The position numbers and the translations under genes were made by a program. A stretch of 64,000 nucleotides of DNA. It comes from CAIRTT01 sp046075665. GTDB lineage: Bacteria > Armatimonadota > Armatimonadia > Armatimonadales > Armatimonadaceae. Positions 25,792 through 35,021 of this stretch are shown here, piece after piece. The stretch lies in assembly GCA_046075665.1 (NCBI GenBank), contig JBJTQN010000371.1, positions 1-64,000 on the forward strand, in the 5' to 3' direction. Position 1 is the stretch's first letter; each line of letters begins with the position of its first letter. The notes below the pieces were generated by a model. That model saw nothing but the letters and a program-made list of their open reading frames with translations, had not been told where the DNA came from and made no database searches.

Positions 25792-26592
25792 TTACGTCGC
25801 TAGTAATTGCTTTGTGGCAGCACGGATGTCATCCTGGCGCATCAAAGCCTCACCTACCAAAATTGCATCAGCACCGGCGGTAACGACAGTCTTCAAATCG
25901 TCATTTGTGAGAATGCCGGATTCTGCTACCGCCGTGACTCCATCACCAAAATGGCCAGCCAGTTTGGCAAAAGTACCCAAATCCACACTGAAGTCATGGA
26001 GATTCCGATTGTTTACGCCTATCAGTGTCGCACCTGATGCAAGAGCAATAGCCACCTCTTCCTCATCGTGCACCTCGACCAGAGCATCCATTCCAAGGCT
26101 CTCAGCGACCGTTCTAAGCTCAGCAAGCCTTGCTGCACTTGGCGTGGCTGCAACAATCAACAAAACTGCATCCGCACCAAGCACCCGCGCTTCATAAATC
26201 TGAACTGGATCAATAATGAAGTCTTTGCGGATGAGAGGAAGCGAAACAACATCCCGAACCAGCTGAAGGTTATCCGGGCTACCTTGAAAGTAGGACACAT
26301 CCGTGAGGACACTTAGGCATGTCGCTCCACCTTCCTCATAGCTCTTTGCAATGACAACCGGGTCAAAATCCGCTCGAATGACACCTTTGCTCGGGCTGGC
26401 TTTTTTGATTTCGGCAATCAAGGCACAGGGAGGCCCTGCGGCCTCAATGGCCCGGCGGAATCCCCGTGTTGCTGGCATCGCCAACGCTCGCTCCATCAGA
26501 AGCACTTTATCTGGTACGGATGCTTTCAATGGAGCGATTTCTTCTCGCTTCGTTGCAATAATTCGGTCCAATACCGTTGGAATCGTACTCAT
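25792..26592 (-). CDS. trpC: Indole-3-glycerol phosphate synthase
   Basis: 266 residues, TIM barrel. Converts CdRP to indole-3-glycerol phosphate. Signatures: ALIAEIKKASPSKGVIRADFDP (catalytic Lys and Ser-Pro-Ser), LSVLTDVSYFQGSPDNL, LIRKDFIIDPVQIYEAR, LIGVNNRNLHDFSVDL and VAESGILTNDDL. It begins 4 bp inside trpD. It is a stand-alone TrpC, not a TrpC-TrpF fusion. Confidence 0.96.
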   Translation of the reverse strand: MSTIPTVLDRIIATKREEIAPLKASVPDKVLLMERALAMPATRGFRRAIEAAGPPCALIAEIKKASPSKGVIRADFDPVVIAKSYEEGGATCLSVLTDVSYFQGSPDNLQLVRDVVSLPLIRKDFIIDPVQIYEARVLGADAVLLIVAATPSAARLAELRTVAESLGMDALVEVHDEEEVAIALASGATLIGVNNRNLHDFSVDLGTFAKLAGHFGDGVTAVAESGILTNDDLKTVVTAGADAILVGEALMRQDDIRAATKQLLAT

Positions 26593-27620
26593 CCGCGGGA
26601 CAATCGATTCGTAAGCTCAATCAGTTCCTGCAGCTTTGAAAGCGCAGCACCCGACTTAATCGCATCCTGAGCCATCCGAACACCTTCCACCAATGTGCTC
26701 GTCTTGCCTGAAACCAATAGTCCGGCACCAGCATTGATTGCAATCAAATCCGTACGGGCGCGGTCACTTCCACTGAAGACACGCTGCAAAATCTCGGCAT
26801 TCTCCTCAGCATTCTCACCGGCCGATACCTCTTCTGGAGAACTTTCAACGATTCCAACATCCCCAGGCACCAAATATCCAGTGGTGACAATCCCACCCAC
26901 CAACTCTGCTAAGAAAGTGCGCCCGAAGGTGGATATCTCATCGATGCCAGCTTCACCATGCACAACCAATGCGTGGATGCAGCCGAGCGAATCCATCACG
27001 TGCGCCAGCTGCTCACAGAGACTGGTGTGGTACACACCAAGCACCTGACGCTGCGCACCTGCAGGGTTTGTCAGTGGACCAAGTACATTGAAGACAGTCC
27101 GGAAACCAAGCTCTGCACGCACTGATGCAGCATGCCGCATCGCTGGATGCAGGTTACGGGCAAAGAGAAACCCGATACCGATGGTGTCAACACAGTAGCC
27201 TACCTGCTCGGATGTCAGGTCCATGGCGACACCAAGGGCTTCAAGGACATCGGCTGAGCCTGCCTTACTCGTAACTGCACGGTTTCCGTGCTTAGCGACC
27301 GCGACCCCACACGCGGCACTGACAATTGCCGCCCCAGTCGAGATGTTAAACGTCTTTATGACATCCCCACCAGTACCGCAAGTGTCAATGAGATTGTCAC
27401 GATGCGATGGGACCTTGACTGCACGCGCACGCATCGCTTTTGCAAAGCCTGCAATCTCATCCACCGTCTCGCCACGTACACGGAGGCCCGCAAGTAATGC
27501 CCCAATCTGGGCATTACTTGCTTCACCATCCATGATCACACCCATGGCATCCATGGCTTCCTGCTGCGTAAGGGGAATTCCCGAAATCACACGCTCAAGA
27601 GCAATCTGAATCGGTGACAT
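26589..27620 (-). CDS. trpD: Anthranilate phosphoribosyltransferase
   Basis: 343 residues. Transfers phosphoribose from PRPP to anthranilate. Signatures: LIDTCGTGGDVIKTFNIST, VAVAKHGNRAVTSKAGSADVLEALG, HPAMRHAASVRAELGFRTVFNVLGPLTNPAG, VVHGEAGIDEISTFG. Start ATG 27620 leaves one base after the thrS stop codon, and the end overlaps trpC by 4 bp, so thrS, trpD and trpC form a single tightly packed transcription unit. Confidence 0.97.
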   Translation of the reverse strand: MSPIQIALERVISGIPLTQQEAMDAMGVIMDGEASNAQIGALLAGLRVRGETVDEIAGFAKAMRARAVKVPSHRDNLIDTCGTGGDVIKTFNISTGAAIVSAACGVAVAKHGNRAVTSKAGSADVLEALGVAMDLTSEQVGYCVDTIGIGFLFARNLHPAMRHAASVRAELGFRTVFNVLGPLTNPAGAQRQVLGVYHTSLCEQLAHVMDSLGCIHALVVHGEAGIDEISTFGRTFLAELVGGIVTTGYLVPGDVGIVESSPEEVSAGENAEENAEILQRVFSGSDRARTDLIAINAGAGLLVSGKTSTLVEGVRMAQDAIKSGAALSKLQELIELTNRLSRG

Positions 27621-27621
27621 C

Positions 27622-29493
27622 TCAAGCTTCCTTCACCGGTGCGATTGGCGCAAGTAATCGCTCGCGGACCTCATGTAATAAGTCATCGACGAATTGATCG
27701 ACAGAGCGACCGCCCATGTCCCCTAACTCTCTGTGTCGGACAGAGACGCTGCCGGCCGCGATGTCACGGTCACCGATCACGATGAGATACGGGATGCGTG
27801 CTACCTGACCCTCAGCAACCTTCTTTCCAGTCTTTTCTGAGCGGGAATCGACTGTTGCACGGATACCCAAGCCAACCAGACGGGTCTTTAGCGCTTCACA
27901 CCACTCGGCATGGCGATCTGCAATTGGGAGAATACGTACTTGCTCAGGTGCCAGCCATGTCGGGAACGAACCCGCAAAGTGCTCAATCAAGACGCCAACA
28001 AAGCGCTCCATGGAGCCAAATGGCGCACGGTGAATCATTACTGGACGATGCGGCATGCTGTCAGCACCCGTATAGGACAGATCAAACCGTACCGGGAGGT
28101 TGTAGTCGACCTGAACGGTACCGAGCTGCCACTCACGACCGATGACATCCTGGACCACGAAGTCAATCTTCGGGCCGTAGAATGCTGCTTCACCAGGCTC
28201 CTCTGAGAACGGTACGCCAAGCGTCTGAGCCGCCTCACGGCACGCAGCCTCCGCTTTGTCCCAGTTCGCTGGATCGCCGACGTACTTTGTCGAGTCCGGG
28301 TCACGAAGGCCAACGCGTACACGGAAGTCTGTCATACCCAGCGTGCCAAAAATGGTCTTTACAAGCTGCAGGCATCCCTGAATCTCACTAGGGACTTGCT
28401 CCTCAGTACAGAAAAGGTGGGCATCATCTTGCGTAAATCCACGGACACGCGTCATCCCATTCAGCTCACCAGACTGCTCCCAGCGGTAAACCGTTCCAAA
28501 CTCGGCAAGGCGAATCGGAAGGTCTCGGTAACTATGACGCTGGCTGGCAAATATCTTAATGTGATGCGGACAGTTCATCGGCTTCAGGAGATAGCCGTCC
28601 ACATCGCCATCCGAGAGCTTGTTACTCAGCTCACCACACGTACACCCTTCATCCGCAAGGTCTGCCAAGTAGTCACGCTGAACCAGCGGTGGATACTGGC
28701 TCTCAGCGTAATACGGGAAGTGCCCACTGGTCTTGTACAGCTCAAGACGCCCGATATGCGGCGTGTAGACCTGGTCATAACCCTGTTTACGGAGCTCATT
28801 TGAGATAAAGCTCTGTAACTCGGTTCGAAGCGCTCCTCCAGCCGGGGTCCATAAAATGAGCCCCTGACCAACTGTTTCATCAATATGGAAGAGCTTGAGA
28901 TGCTTGCCAACGACACGATGATCACGGCGCTTCGCTTCCTCGAGTTTGATGAGATAGGCGTCCAGCTCATCCTGTGTCTCAAATGCAACGCCATACACAC
29001 GGGTCAACTGCTCATTCTCAGCCTTCCCACGCCAATATGCGCCAGCAATAGACATCAGCTTAAATGCGCCGATCTTGCCTGTCGATTCTACGTGCGGTCC
29101 CTTACACAAGTCGATGAAGTCGCCCTGCTGATAAAAGGAAATCTCAGCTTCATCCGGGAGGTCATCGATCAGCCGAACCTTAAGCACCTGCTCCAAGGAT
29201 TCACAGCGTTTTCGTGCTTCCTCACGTGGCTCCGACCAACGGACTAACGGCAGGTCGGCCTTAACAATTTCACGCATTCTGGCTTCGATCGCCGGGAAGT
29301 CATCCTCAGAGAGGTGCTCAGGTAACTGAAAATCGTAGAAAAAACCATTGTCAATGACCGGGCCGACGCCCATCTGGGCAGCTGGCATACGCTCACGAAT
29401 TGCCTGAGCAAGGACGTGCGCCGTCGTGTGGCGCATGCGGGAAATGAAATCGGATGGCGATGAAAGCTCATCCACGGACGAAGTGTGGGACAT
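27622..29493 (-). CDS. thrS: Threonyl-tRNA synthetase
   Basis: 623 residues. Class II synthetase: charges tRNA-Thr. It starts directly at the N2 editing domain (MRHTTAHVLAQAIRERMP), so the N-terminal TGS domain present in many ThrRS is absent. Zn-binding and catalytic landmarks follow: LYKTSGHFPYYAESQYPP, GYLLKPMNCPHHI (Cys ligand), TVYRWEQSGELNGMTRVRG (motif 2), HRAPFGSMERFVGVLIEHFAG (motif 3) and a C-terminal anticodon domain. Between the first two lies an acidic insertion with two cysteines (DEGCTCGELSNKLSDGDVDG). It heads the thrS-trpD-trpC unit; no T-box leader is evident in the 100 bp upstream. Confidence 0.97.
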   Translation of the reverse strand: MSHTSSVDELSSPSDFISRMRHTTAHVLAQAIRERMPAAQMGVGPVIDNGFFYDFQLPEHLSEDDFPAIEARMREIVKADLPLVRWSEPREEARKRCESLEQVLKVRLIDDLPDEAEISFYQQGDFIDLCKGPHVESTGKIGAFKLMSIAGAYWRGKAENEQLTRVYGVAFETQDELDAYLIKLEEAKRRDHRVVGKHLKLFHIDETVGQGLILWTPAGGALRTELQSFISNELRKQGYDQVYTPHIGRLELYKTSGHFPYYAESQYPPLVQRDYLADLADEGCTCGELSNKLSDGDVDGYLLKPMNCPHHIKIFASQRHSYRDLPIRLAEFGTVYRWEQSGELNGMTRVRGFTQDDAHLFCTEEQVPSEIQGCLQLVKTIFGTLGMTDFRVRVGLRDPDSTKYVGDPANWDKAEAACREAAQTLGVPFSEEPGEAAFYGPKIDFVVQDVIGREWQLGTVQVDYNLPVRFDLSYTGADSMPHRPVMIHRAPFGSMERFVGVLIEHFAGSFPTWLAPEQVRILPIADRHAEWCEALKTRLVGLGIRATVDSRSEKTGKKVAEGQVARIPYLIVIGDRDIAAGSVSVRHRELGDMGGRSVDQFVDDLLHEVRERLLAPIAPVKEA

Positions 29494-29593
29494 TCTAACG
29501 GTCTCCCTTACAAGAGGATGAGTTTAGAATATCACGGTGGTGGGAGACAGAAATTTGACCAATCTGCACCCACCACATGTTGACAAATTGAGA

Positions 29594-30583
29594 TCAGTCG
29601 AGCGTCACATCTGCCCAGACAATACGCCGACGCTTCCACGTGTACACTGCCGTGACCTTGTTTGGTCCACTTGTTTCAATCGTTGGATAGCTAAATTCGG
29701 ATTGTGGCTCCGTTTCAAGATCGTATGCCTTGGTGAATGTTTCCCCGTTGTCTTTCGATACGAGAATACTGATCGGGGAGCGATCTGGCCAAGTGCCACG
29801 GGGGATGGGATTGCAACATAGGACAACACGGCCATCCGGGAGTGTACAAACATCCACTCCACTGTTGTTGTGGGGAACAGGAATGCGCCGAAGCGGTGAC
29901 CATGTACGGCCATCATCAGATGAATCCGAGCGACCTAGCCATCCACTTGTTGTCCGACATAACATGTGAATCTGGCCAGCTCCGGACTCCCAAAGCGCTG
30001 GCTGAATCGCTCCAGGATCCGGAAACTGGGATGGATTTCTCTCAATCCATTTCGTGGATGCCCATGACTTGCCGTGATCTGTAGACCGGTCGACGAAGAC
30101 ATCCCACTTTGCATCAGTTGCTTCATCAGATGCCGTCTCGATACTTGCGCCAGCAAGCCAAATCCCTGAGCGCGTCACTAGAATTGGGTTTTTGACTGGA
30201 CCCCGTCCTCCGATGTCTCCTACTACCAGCTCTGTCGGCCGGCTCCAGGAACGGCCATCATTTTCTGATGTCTGCACCATGGTGCGCCAAACGGGGACGT
30301 TTGCCCCGACTTTGAACCATAAGTGCAGTCGTCCTGAATTGTCTCGGTGGAGAACGGGGTTCCAGTGAGCCTCTGAACCGTAGGCTGCGACAACTTTTGG
30401 AGTACTCCAGACACCCTCCGGCGACCGCTGCGATCCCCAGATGCGAACATCCGGGTGGCGCTCGTGCATGCCTGCAAACCACACCACATACCATCCACCA
30501 TCACCTGTTCTACACAGACTGGATGCATGGCATTCCGCAAACGGAACATCGGATGTGTCGAAGAGAAACTCTTTAGTGAACAT
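29594..30583 (-). CDS. Sialidase-like (BNR/Asp-box) protein
   Basis: 329 residues from ATG 30583; an in-frame start at 30691 would add 36 Cys/Arg-rich residues of unlikely composition. Four Asp-box repeats (S-x-D-x-G-x-T/S-W/F) are visible: SENDGRSWS, STDHGKSWA, SSDDGRTWS and SKDNGETFT, which mark a six-bladed beta-propeller of the exo-sialidase/BNR type. No secretion signal in this start. Catalytic triad residues of true neuraminidases (Arg triad, Tyr, Glu) are not clear, so the substrate is uncertain. Confidence 0.75.
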   Translation of the reverse strand: MFTKEFLFDTSDVPFAECHASSLCRTGDGGWYVVWFAGMHERHPDVRIWGSQRSPEGVWSTPKVVAAYGSEAHWNPVLHRDNSGRLHLWFKVGANVPVWRTMVQTSENDGRSWSRPTELVVGDIGGRGPVKNPILVTRSGIWLAGASIETASDEATDAKWDVFVDRSTDHGKSWASTKWIERNPSQFPDPGAIQPALWESGAGQIHMLCRTTSGWLGRSDSSDDGRTWSPLRRIPVPHNNSGVDVCTLPDGRVVLCCNPIPRGTWPDRSPISILVSKDNGETFTKAYDLETEPQSEFSYPTIETSGPNKVTAVYTWKRRRIVWADVTLD

Positions 30584-30694
30584 GCCTATCGGTTCAGCAG
30601 GCGGTGGCTGCCTTCCTGCATCCGCACAACAAGTTTCCCGAGGGACTGGGAACAGATATCGTTGTCGGCGCATTGATTGCAGCCACCACAATGC

Positions 30695-30997
30695 TTAGCC
30701 CTTCAGTGGCAGGTCAATCGTGTCCAAACCTGCCGGCTTGTAGCGGGCAAAGCGAAAATGTAGCGCATCCGTATTGGAACGTACAATCCGTGGCATAAAG
30801 CCGAGCGCTTGGCTGGCCATTAGGCAGCAATCGTATGCATCATCCAAGGACTCAAAGAGAAACACATATTCACGGCCTTTTTCGCGGTGAACAACAAGCT
30901 CCTCACCTTCCGTATCAGGAACTGCCAAGCAGAGTGCAGTGCTTGGAACTTCCTTTACCTGGGTGAGGGTGGGGTCGGTTGGGTCTTCAAAAATCAT
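30695..30997 (-). CDS. Small hypothetical protein
   Basis: 100 residues, not recognised. Two beta-alpha-like halves (ELVVHREKGREYVFLFESLDDAYDCCLMASQALGFMPRIV) with a Cys-Cys pair. It resembles small ferredoxin-fold proteins in shape only. Its gene ends 111 bp upstream of the sialidase-like start, and probably uses its own promoter in the long gap that follows. Confidence 0.55.
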   Translation of the reverse strand: MIFEDPTDPTLTQVKEVPSTALCLAVPDTEGEELVVHREKGREYVFLFESLDDAYDCCLMASQALGFMPRIVRSNTDALHFRFARYKPAGLDTIDLPLKG

Positions 30998-31401
30998 AAA
31001 CTTGACTCACTTCACACTGGTCGTTGCCAGCGTTGCTTTCACGGAGACAAGTGGTTGCAAGCGTGATGCCACAGAAGGCAACTTTTAGCCTATGGTGCAC
31101 CAATGACATCAAGTAACATTTGATTCTTTACCTGCAAAATGTACTGGGAAAATATATAGATGTTAACAACAATAGGTGTGTCAAGTGGTGGAATAGAGGT
31201 ATGACTTAGACACTGTCTAATCTGGGCGAAACATTATGTTTACAAAAGTAATGGTGAGGCTATGACTACGTCATTTTGTTTTCAAAATATTCATAGCAGT
31301 TGCCCATGCAACGATCACCCTAAGAATCGTCAACCATCTACCGAATATACATGCTGATAGTTCTCAGAACTTAACGAAGTGTGACAATCAGGAGTACACA
31401 T
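30998..31401. other. 404 bp intergenic region, divergent promoters
   Basis: No gene, tRNA or long inverted repeat seen. It is AT-rich relative to the coding sequence around it, and contains none of the GGATG/CATCC pentamers that are dense elsewhere. It must hold the promoters of the hypothetical gene on the minus strand and the hydrolase gene on the plus strand, but I could not identify a confident -35/-10 pair. Confidence 0.5.
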
Positions 31402-32823
31402 TTGCTTAGTCTCGCATATCCATTTCATTCATCCCTTCAGGGACCTTCACCACTCATCGGTGACTGGCAGGGCAAGCTCAATACAGGAGCCATATCCCTT
31501 CGGTTGGTATTTCATATCAAGGCCGAGGCATCGGGTACGCTGTCCGCCACGATGGACAGTCCGGACCAAAGCGCTTACGGGCTTCCCGTGGGCGATGTCA
31601 CATTGGATGGCAAATCTGTAAAGCTTGTTCTACCCGCTGTCAATGGGACATTATCCGGAACACTGAATGACACTGGAACGGTAATCACTGGACGCTGGGA
31701 GCAGGGAGGCGCATCCCTTCCAATCACGCTCACATTCTCAGAAACTCCTATTCTTCCTGTCAAGCGACCGCAGACACCAGAAGCGCCCTTTCCGTATGTT
31801 GAAACCAGTGTTACTTTCCCATCCCTTACGAAAGGCGTAACCCTTGCCGGTACCCTCACCGTGCCGAAGGGACCTGGCCCGTTTCCAACAGCCATTTTTG
31901 TCAGCGGCAGCGGTGGTCAGGATCGTGATGAAACGTTACTTGGTCATAAACCATTCCATGTTCTCGCTGACCAGCTGGCCCGACTAGGAATTGCATCCCT
32001 CCGCTATGATGACCGTGGTGTTGGATTGTCAACCGGGGACCAAGGTACCGGGTCATCCAAGGACTTTGCGGATGATGCAGAAGGTGCAGTCCGCTTCCTG
32101 AAAACGACCGCTAATGTCAAACGTAACAAAATCGGTTTTGTTGGTCACTCTGAGGGTGGTCTGATTGCTCCGATGGTGGCGGCGCGCAACCCTGATGTCG
32201 CATTTGTAGTGATGCTCGCTGGACCTGGAGTGCCCGGTAAGGATGTCATCCTTAAGCAATCCGAAGCCATCATGAAGACAATGAAAGCATCCCCCGCTGA
32301 CATTAAGAAGAGCCGTGACTCGCAGCTACGAATCATCGCTGCGGTCGAGGGAGTCATTCGAAAGAACCCCAGCAACCCGGATCCCAAACAGCTTGCTGCT
32401 GCGCTGAAAAAGGAAACCGATGCCCTCATCGCATCCCTTTCTCCGGCAGATAAGGCAGAAGCTCAGAAGAATCGTGCGATGGTGGATGCTCAGGTACAGC
32501 AATATGCGACACCATGGTTCCGGTACTTTCTTTCGTATGATCCAAGAACAGCACTTAGAAAGGTCAAGGTTCCTGTTCTGGTAATGAATGGCGAAAAGGA
32601 TGTACAAGTCATTGCATCCCAAAACGTCCCGGAAGTCGAAAAAGCCCTGCGTGCAGGTGGAAACCAGCGTGTTACGGTTCGTCTGATGCCAGGCTTGAAC
32701 CATCTCTTCCAGCATGCGGTTACCGGAAGCCCTCAAGAATACGGAACGATTGATGAAACATTTGCTCCGGAAGCCATCAAGGAAATCACCGCATTTATTC
32801 GTAGTGTCAATCGATTGAAGTAG
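31402..32823 (+). CDS. Alpha/beta hydrolase with N-terminal beta domain
   Basis: 473 residues from TTG 31402, chosen because AGGAG stands seven bases before it; a GTG at 31381 is an alternative without such a site. N-terminal 110 residues form a beta-rich domain (IGDWQGKLNTGAISLRLVFHI, GTVITGRWEQGGASLPITLTF), then a typical serine hydrolase: FVSGSGGQDRDET oxyanion loop, LRYDDRGVGLSTG, nucleophile GHSEGG, Asp in VLVMNGEKDVQV, His in LNHLFQHA. A long helical insert precedes the last part. It resembles secreted esterases of the Abhydrolase/dienelactone type, but no signal peptide is clear. Ends at a strong terminator. Confidence 0.83.
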   Translation: MLSLAYPFHSSLQGPSPLIGDWQGKLNTGAISLRLVFHIKAEASGTLSATMDSPDQSAYGLPVGDVTLDGKSVKLVLPAVNGTLSGTLNDTGTVITGRWEQGGASLPITLTFSETPILPVKRPQTPEAPFPYVETSVTFPSLTKGVTLAGTLTVPKGPGPFPTAIFVSGSGGQDRDETLLGHKPFHVLADQLARLGIASLRYDDRGVGLSTGDQGTGSSKDFADDAEGAVRFLKTTANVKRNKIGFVGHSEGGLIAPMVAARNPDVAFVVMLAGPGVPGKDVILKQSEAIMKTMKASPADIKKSRDSQLRIIAAVEGVIRKNPSNPDPKQLAAALKKETDALIASLSPADKAEAQKNRAMVDAQVQQYATPWFRYFLSYDPRTALRKVKVPVLVMNGEKDVQVIASQNVPEVEKALRAGGNQRVTVRLMPGLNHLFQHAVTGSPQEYGTIDETFAPEAIKEITAFIRSVNRLK

Positions 32824-32844
32824 CCTGACATACGTACATAAAAA

Positions 32845-32869
32845 CGGGCTCCCGCTTTGCGGGAGCCCG
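32845..32869 (+). terminator. Intrinsic terminator
   Basis: Eleven-base perfect stem (CGGGCTCCCGC with its complement) around a TTT loop, 21 bp after the hydrolase stop codon, then AATCACTTTAA. It may also serve the minus-strand gene that ends at 32898, since A-rich sequence precedes it. Confidence 0.85.
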
Positions 32870-32897
32870 AATCACTTTAACTGGTCGTCAAATTTTG

Positions 32898-33440
32898 CTA
32901 CTGCGAAACGCTGTAATCCTGCCGCCGCCCTATATGGTTTCGGCGCTCCCACGCATTCACAATTTCCAAACGGCTTCGCGCTGCTGTGTTGGCATCGTAA
33001 ACGGCACCGCGCAATGCACTGAGGTCTGCAAGCGCACGCTCTTCATCCGACATCCGGTACCCAACACCCGCCATCTGCACGGGGGCACTGACCTGTGGCG
33101 GTGCGTAAATCGAAACCCGTGCGGAAACAGAAGGCACCGATCCTCCAAATCCCGGAAGCGCTGCATTTTCATTGATGCCACCCGCCGGTGACCAACCCTG
33201 TCGCGGACGGGAAACACGTCCACTTCCTCCACTTCGCGCAGCCTCTTCGAAGTCGCGCTCTTTCGCCTTGCCGAGCGTTATCATCACAATCGTACCGATA
33301 ATTGCCAACAATACAGCCATCCCGCCGTGCTGCAACATCGGATGCGTCCACCATGGGTCACAATTGGCACAGCGGCCATCCGCACCACGGCGCATCCCAC
33401 AGTCAACACACCATCCACTTTCCATCATGTGATGCATCAC
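32898..33440 (-). CDS. Zinc-ribbon membrane protein
   Basis: 180 residues. Begins with a zinc ribbon (WCVDCGMRRGADGRCANC), one membrane helix (MAVLLAIIGTIVMITLG) and a long disordered cytoplasmic or periplasmic tail. Likely an inner-membrane protein with a small metal site. Overlaps the upstream transporter gene by 4 bp (ATGA), so it is probably its partner. Confidence 0.75.
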   Translation of the reverse strand: MMHHMMESGWCVDCGMRRGADGRCANCDPWWTHPMLQHGGMAVLLAIIGTIVMITLGKAKERDFEEAARSGGSGRVSRPRQGWSPAGGINENAALPGFGGSVPSVSARVSIYAPPQVSAPVQMAGVGYRMSDEERALADLSALRGAVYDANTAARSRLEIVNAWERRNHIGRRQDYSVSQ

Positions 33441-34627
33441 TGGTGCCCCTGCACATTATTCGAAAGCGATATACCGGTTGATGGTTCGGCTAGATGCTCG
33501 GCCAGAGCATAGACTTCATCCGATGTCGGTGCGGACAGCCTTGGAAATCGCTTGAGTAAAATGGCTTGCAGGGAGCCCGCGACTGGAACACCAATCAGCA
33601 TCCCCACCAGGCCAAACAAGCTGGCACCTAGCAGGAGAGCGAGCATCGCGAACAAGGGATGCAAGCCTATCCCACCACCTACAATTCGTGGCGTAACGAC
33701 ATTGTCAAAAACCATGTTAAGTGCAAAAAGGAGCCCAATCTCGGCACCAACCCAGGCAAACGGGATATGTCCGATGACTCCGACTGTCACAGTCAGCAGC
33801 GCTGTTCCAAGAAAACCAACGTACGGCACTGCATAAAGAACACCAGCGACAACTCCTACAAGCAACGCATAGGAGCGGATGCCCGGTGCAAACAAGCTCA
33901 TCAGCAACAGCGCTGCTGTCGCAACGATGCCATATAGCAGCGACACCTGAACCATCCCGCGCAGGTAGTTGCCGAAAATACCCCCAATCTCACGAAGGGT
34001 GTCCACAACCATTAGGCGAGATGACTCCGGGAGCAGAAATAGTAACCGCGCACGTAACTTCGGGAGGTCACTGAGGAGCGTAAATGCGACAATTGGGACC
34101 AGAATCAGTTGTAAAACGTTTCCAAGGCCGCCAACCAATGCATTTGCGAAGTTTGAACCATACCGACGTGCAAGCAATGTGAGCTGTTCGGAATACTGGT
34201 TTGTAACATCCTGCAGCGAGGCGGGAAGAGCAAACGGGCCAATCTTCCGATGAGATGCAAGCCACGTGTCCGCCCAAGCCTGAAGTTCTGCGGGGCCATC
34301 GGATGACACCCAGTCCATCAATGCCCGTACCTGAGCTACCAGAACAGGAACAATCAGGATGATGAGAGCTGCAAACACCAGGAGAAAACCGATGCCAGAG
34401 ATAGCAACCGCAACAGCTCGCTTCCCACGTGTGACCCGATGGATGTGCTCCAAGCGGACGACAATTGGATCGAGCAAGAGTGCACAAATGCCTCCGGCAA
34501 GGAATGGCGTGGCAATCGAGAGCAGAGCCTGACCACCAATATAGATGGCAAACAGACAAAGCAACGCCACCGCGGCGCCCGCAACGGCAAAAAAGCCGCT
34601 GCGAAATGCGTGCTGTGGCGTTGTCAT
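33437..34627 (-). CDS. AI-2E family (PerM/YdiK) transporter
   Basis: 396 residues, polytopic membrane protein with about eight hydrophobic segments. The family regions are recognisable: PFLAGGICALLLDPIVVRLEH, LNMVFDNVVTPRIVGGGIGLHPLFAMLALLLGASLFGLVGMLIGVPVAG near the C-terminus. Members move autoinducer-2 or other small solutes; some are sodium/proton exchangers. Co-translated with the zinc-ribbon membrane protein downstream. Confidence 0.9.
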   Translation of the reverse strand: MTTPQHAFRSGFFAVAGAAVALLCLFAIYIGGQALLSIATPFLAGGICALLLDPIVVRLEHIHRVTRGKRAVAVAISGIGFLLVFAALIILIVPVLVAQVRALMDWVSSDGPAELQAWADTWLASHRKIGPFALPASLQDVTNQYSEQLTLLARRYGSNFANALVGGLGNVLQLILVPIVAFTLLSDLPKLRARLLFLLPESSRLMVVDTLREIGGIFGNYLRGMVQVSLLYGIVATAALLLMSLFAPGIRSYALLVGVVAGVLYAVPYVGFLGTALLTVTVGVIGHIPFAWVGAEIGLLFALNMVFDNVVTPRIVGGGIGLHPLFAMLALLLGASLFGLVGMLIGVPVAGSLQAILLKRFPRLSAPTSDEVYALAEHLAEPSTGISLSNNVQGHQ

Positions 34628-34660
34628 CGACCGTTCATCCAGTGAAATGGAGTTTATGAC

Positions 34661-34972
34661 CTAGGCATCAAGGCGTGCGGCAAGCTCTTCTTTCGTCTTC
34701 TGGTAGGCATCCCTGCCCACTTCGACGGAATTTGTAAGGCTGTCACGGGTCCGATCAGCCAGTTCTTTCGCACGGGTCGCGAGCTCCGAGGATGCATCAT
34801 TCAGGCGCTCAATTGCTTCATCGGCCTTTTCTTTGATGTCGGATCGCAGCTCTTCGCCACTCTTTGGTGCGAACAACAGCCCGAGAACGCCACCAATGGC
34901 AACACCTACAATGAGGCCTGCAGCAACACCCAGTACTACCGAGCTGTCATCACGATCTTCATAACGTGCCAT
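34661..34972 (-). CDS. YtxH-domain protein
   Basis: 103 residues from ATG 34972, with GGAGG eight bases upstream. Gly-rich transmembrane helix (GVAAGLIVGVAIGGVLGLLFAPKSGEELR) typical of YtxH, then an amphipathic helical tail with ADEAIERLNDASSELATRAKELADRTRDSL. Such proteins are small membrane-bound stress-related proteins. Sits between mnmA and the transporter operon. Confidence 0.9.
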   Translation of the reverse strand: MARYEDRDDSSVVLGVAAGLIVGVAIGGVLGLLFAPKSGEELRSDIKEKADEAIERLNDASSELATRAKELADRTRDSLTNSVEVGRDAYQKTKEELAARLDA

Positions 34973-35021
34973 CTTATAACCCTCCAACAACCCACATCAT
35001 CGGTGTAATCATCCACGCGTT

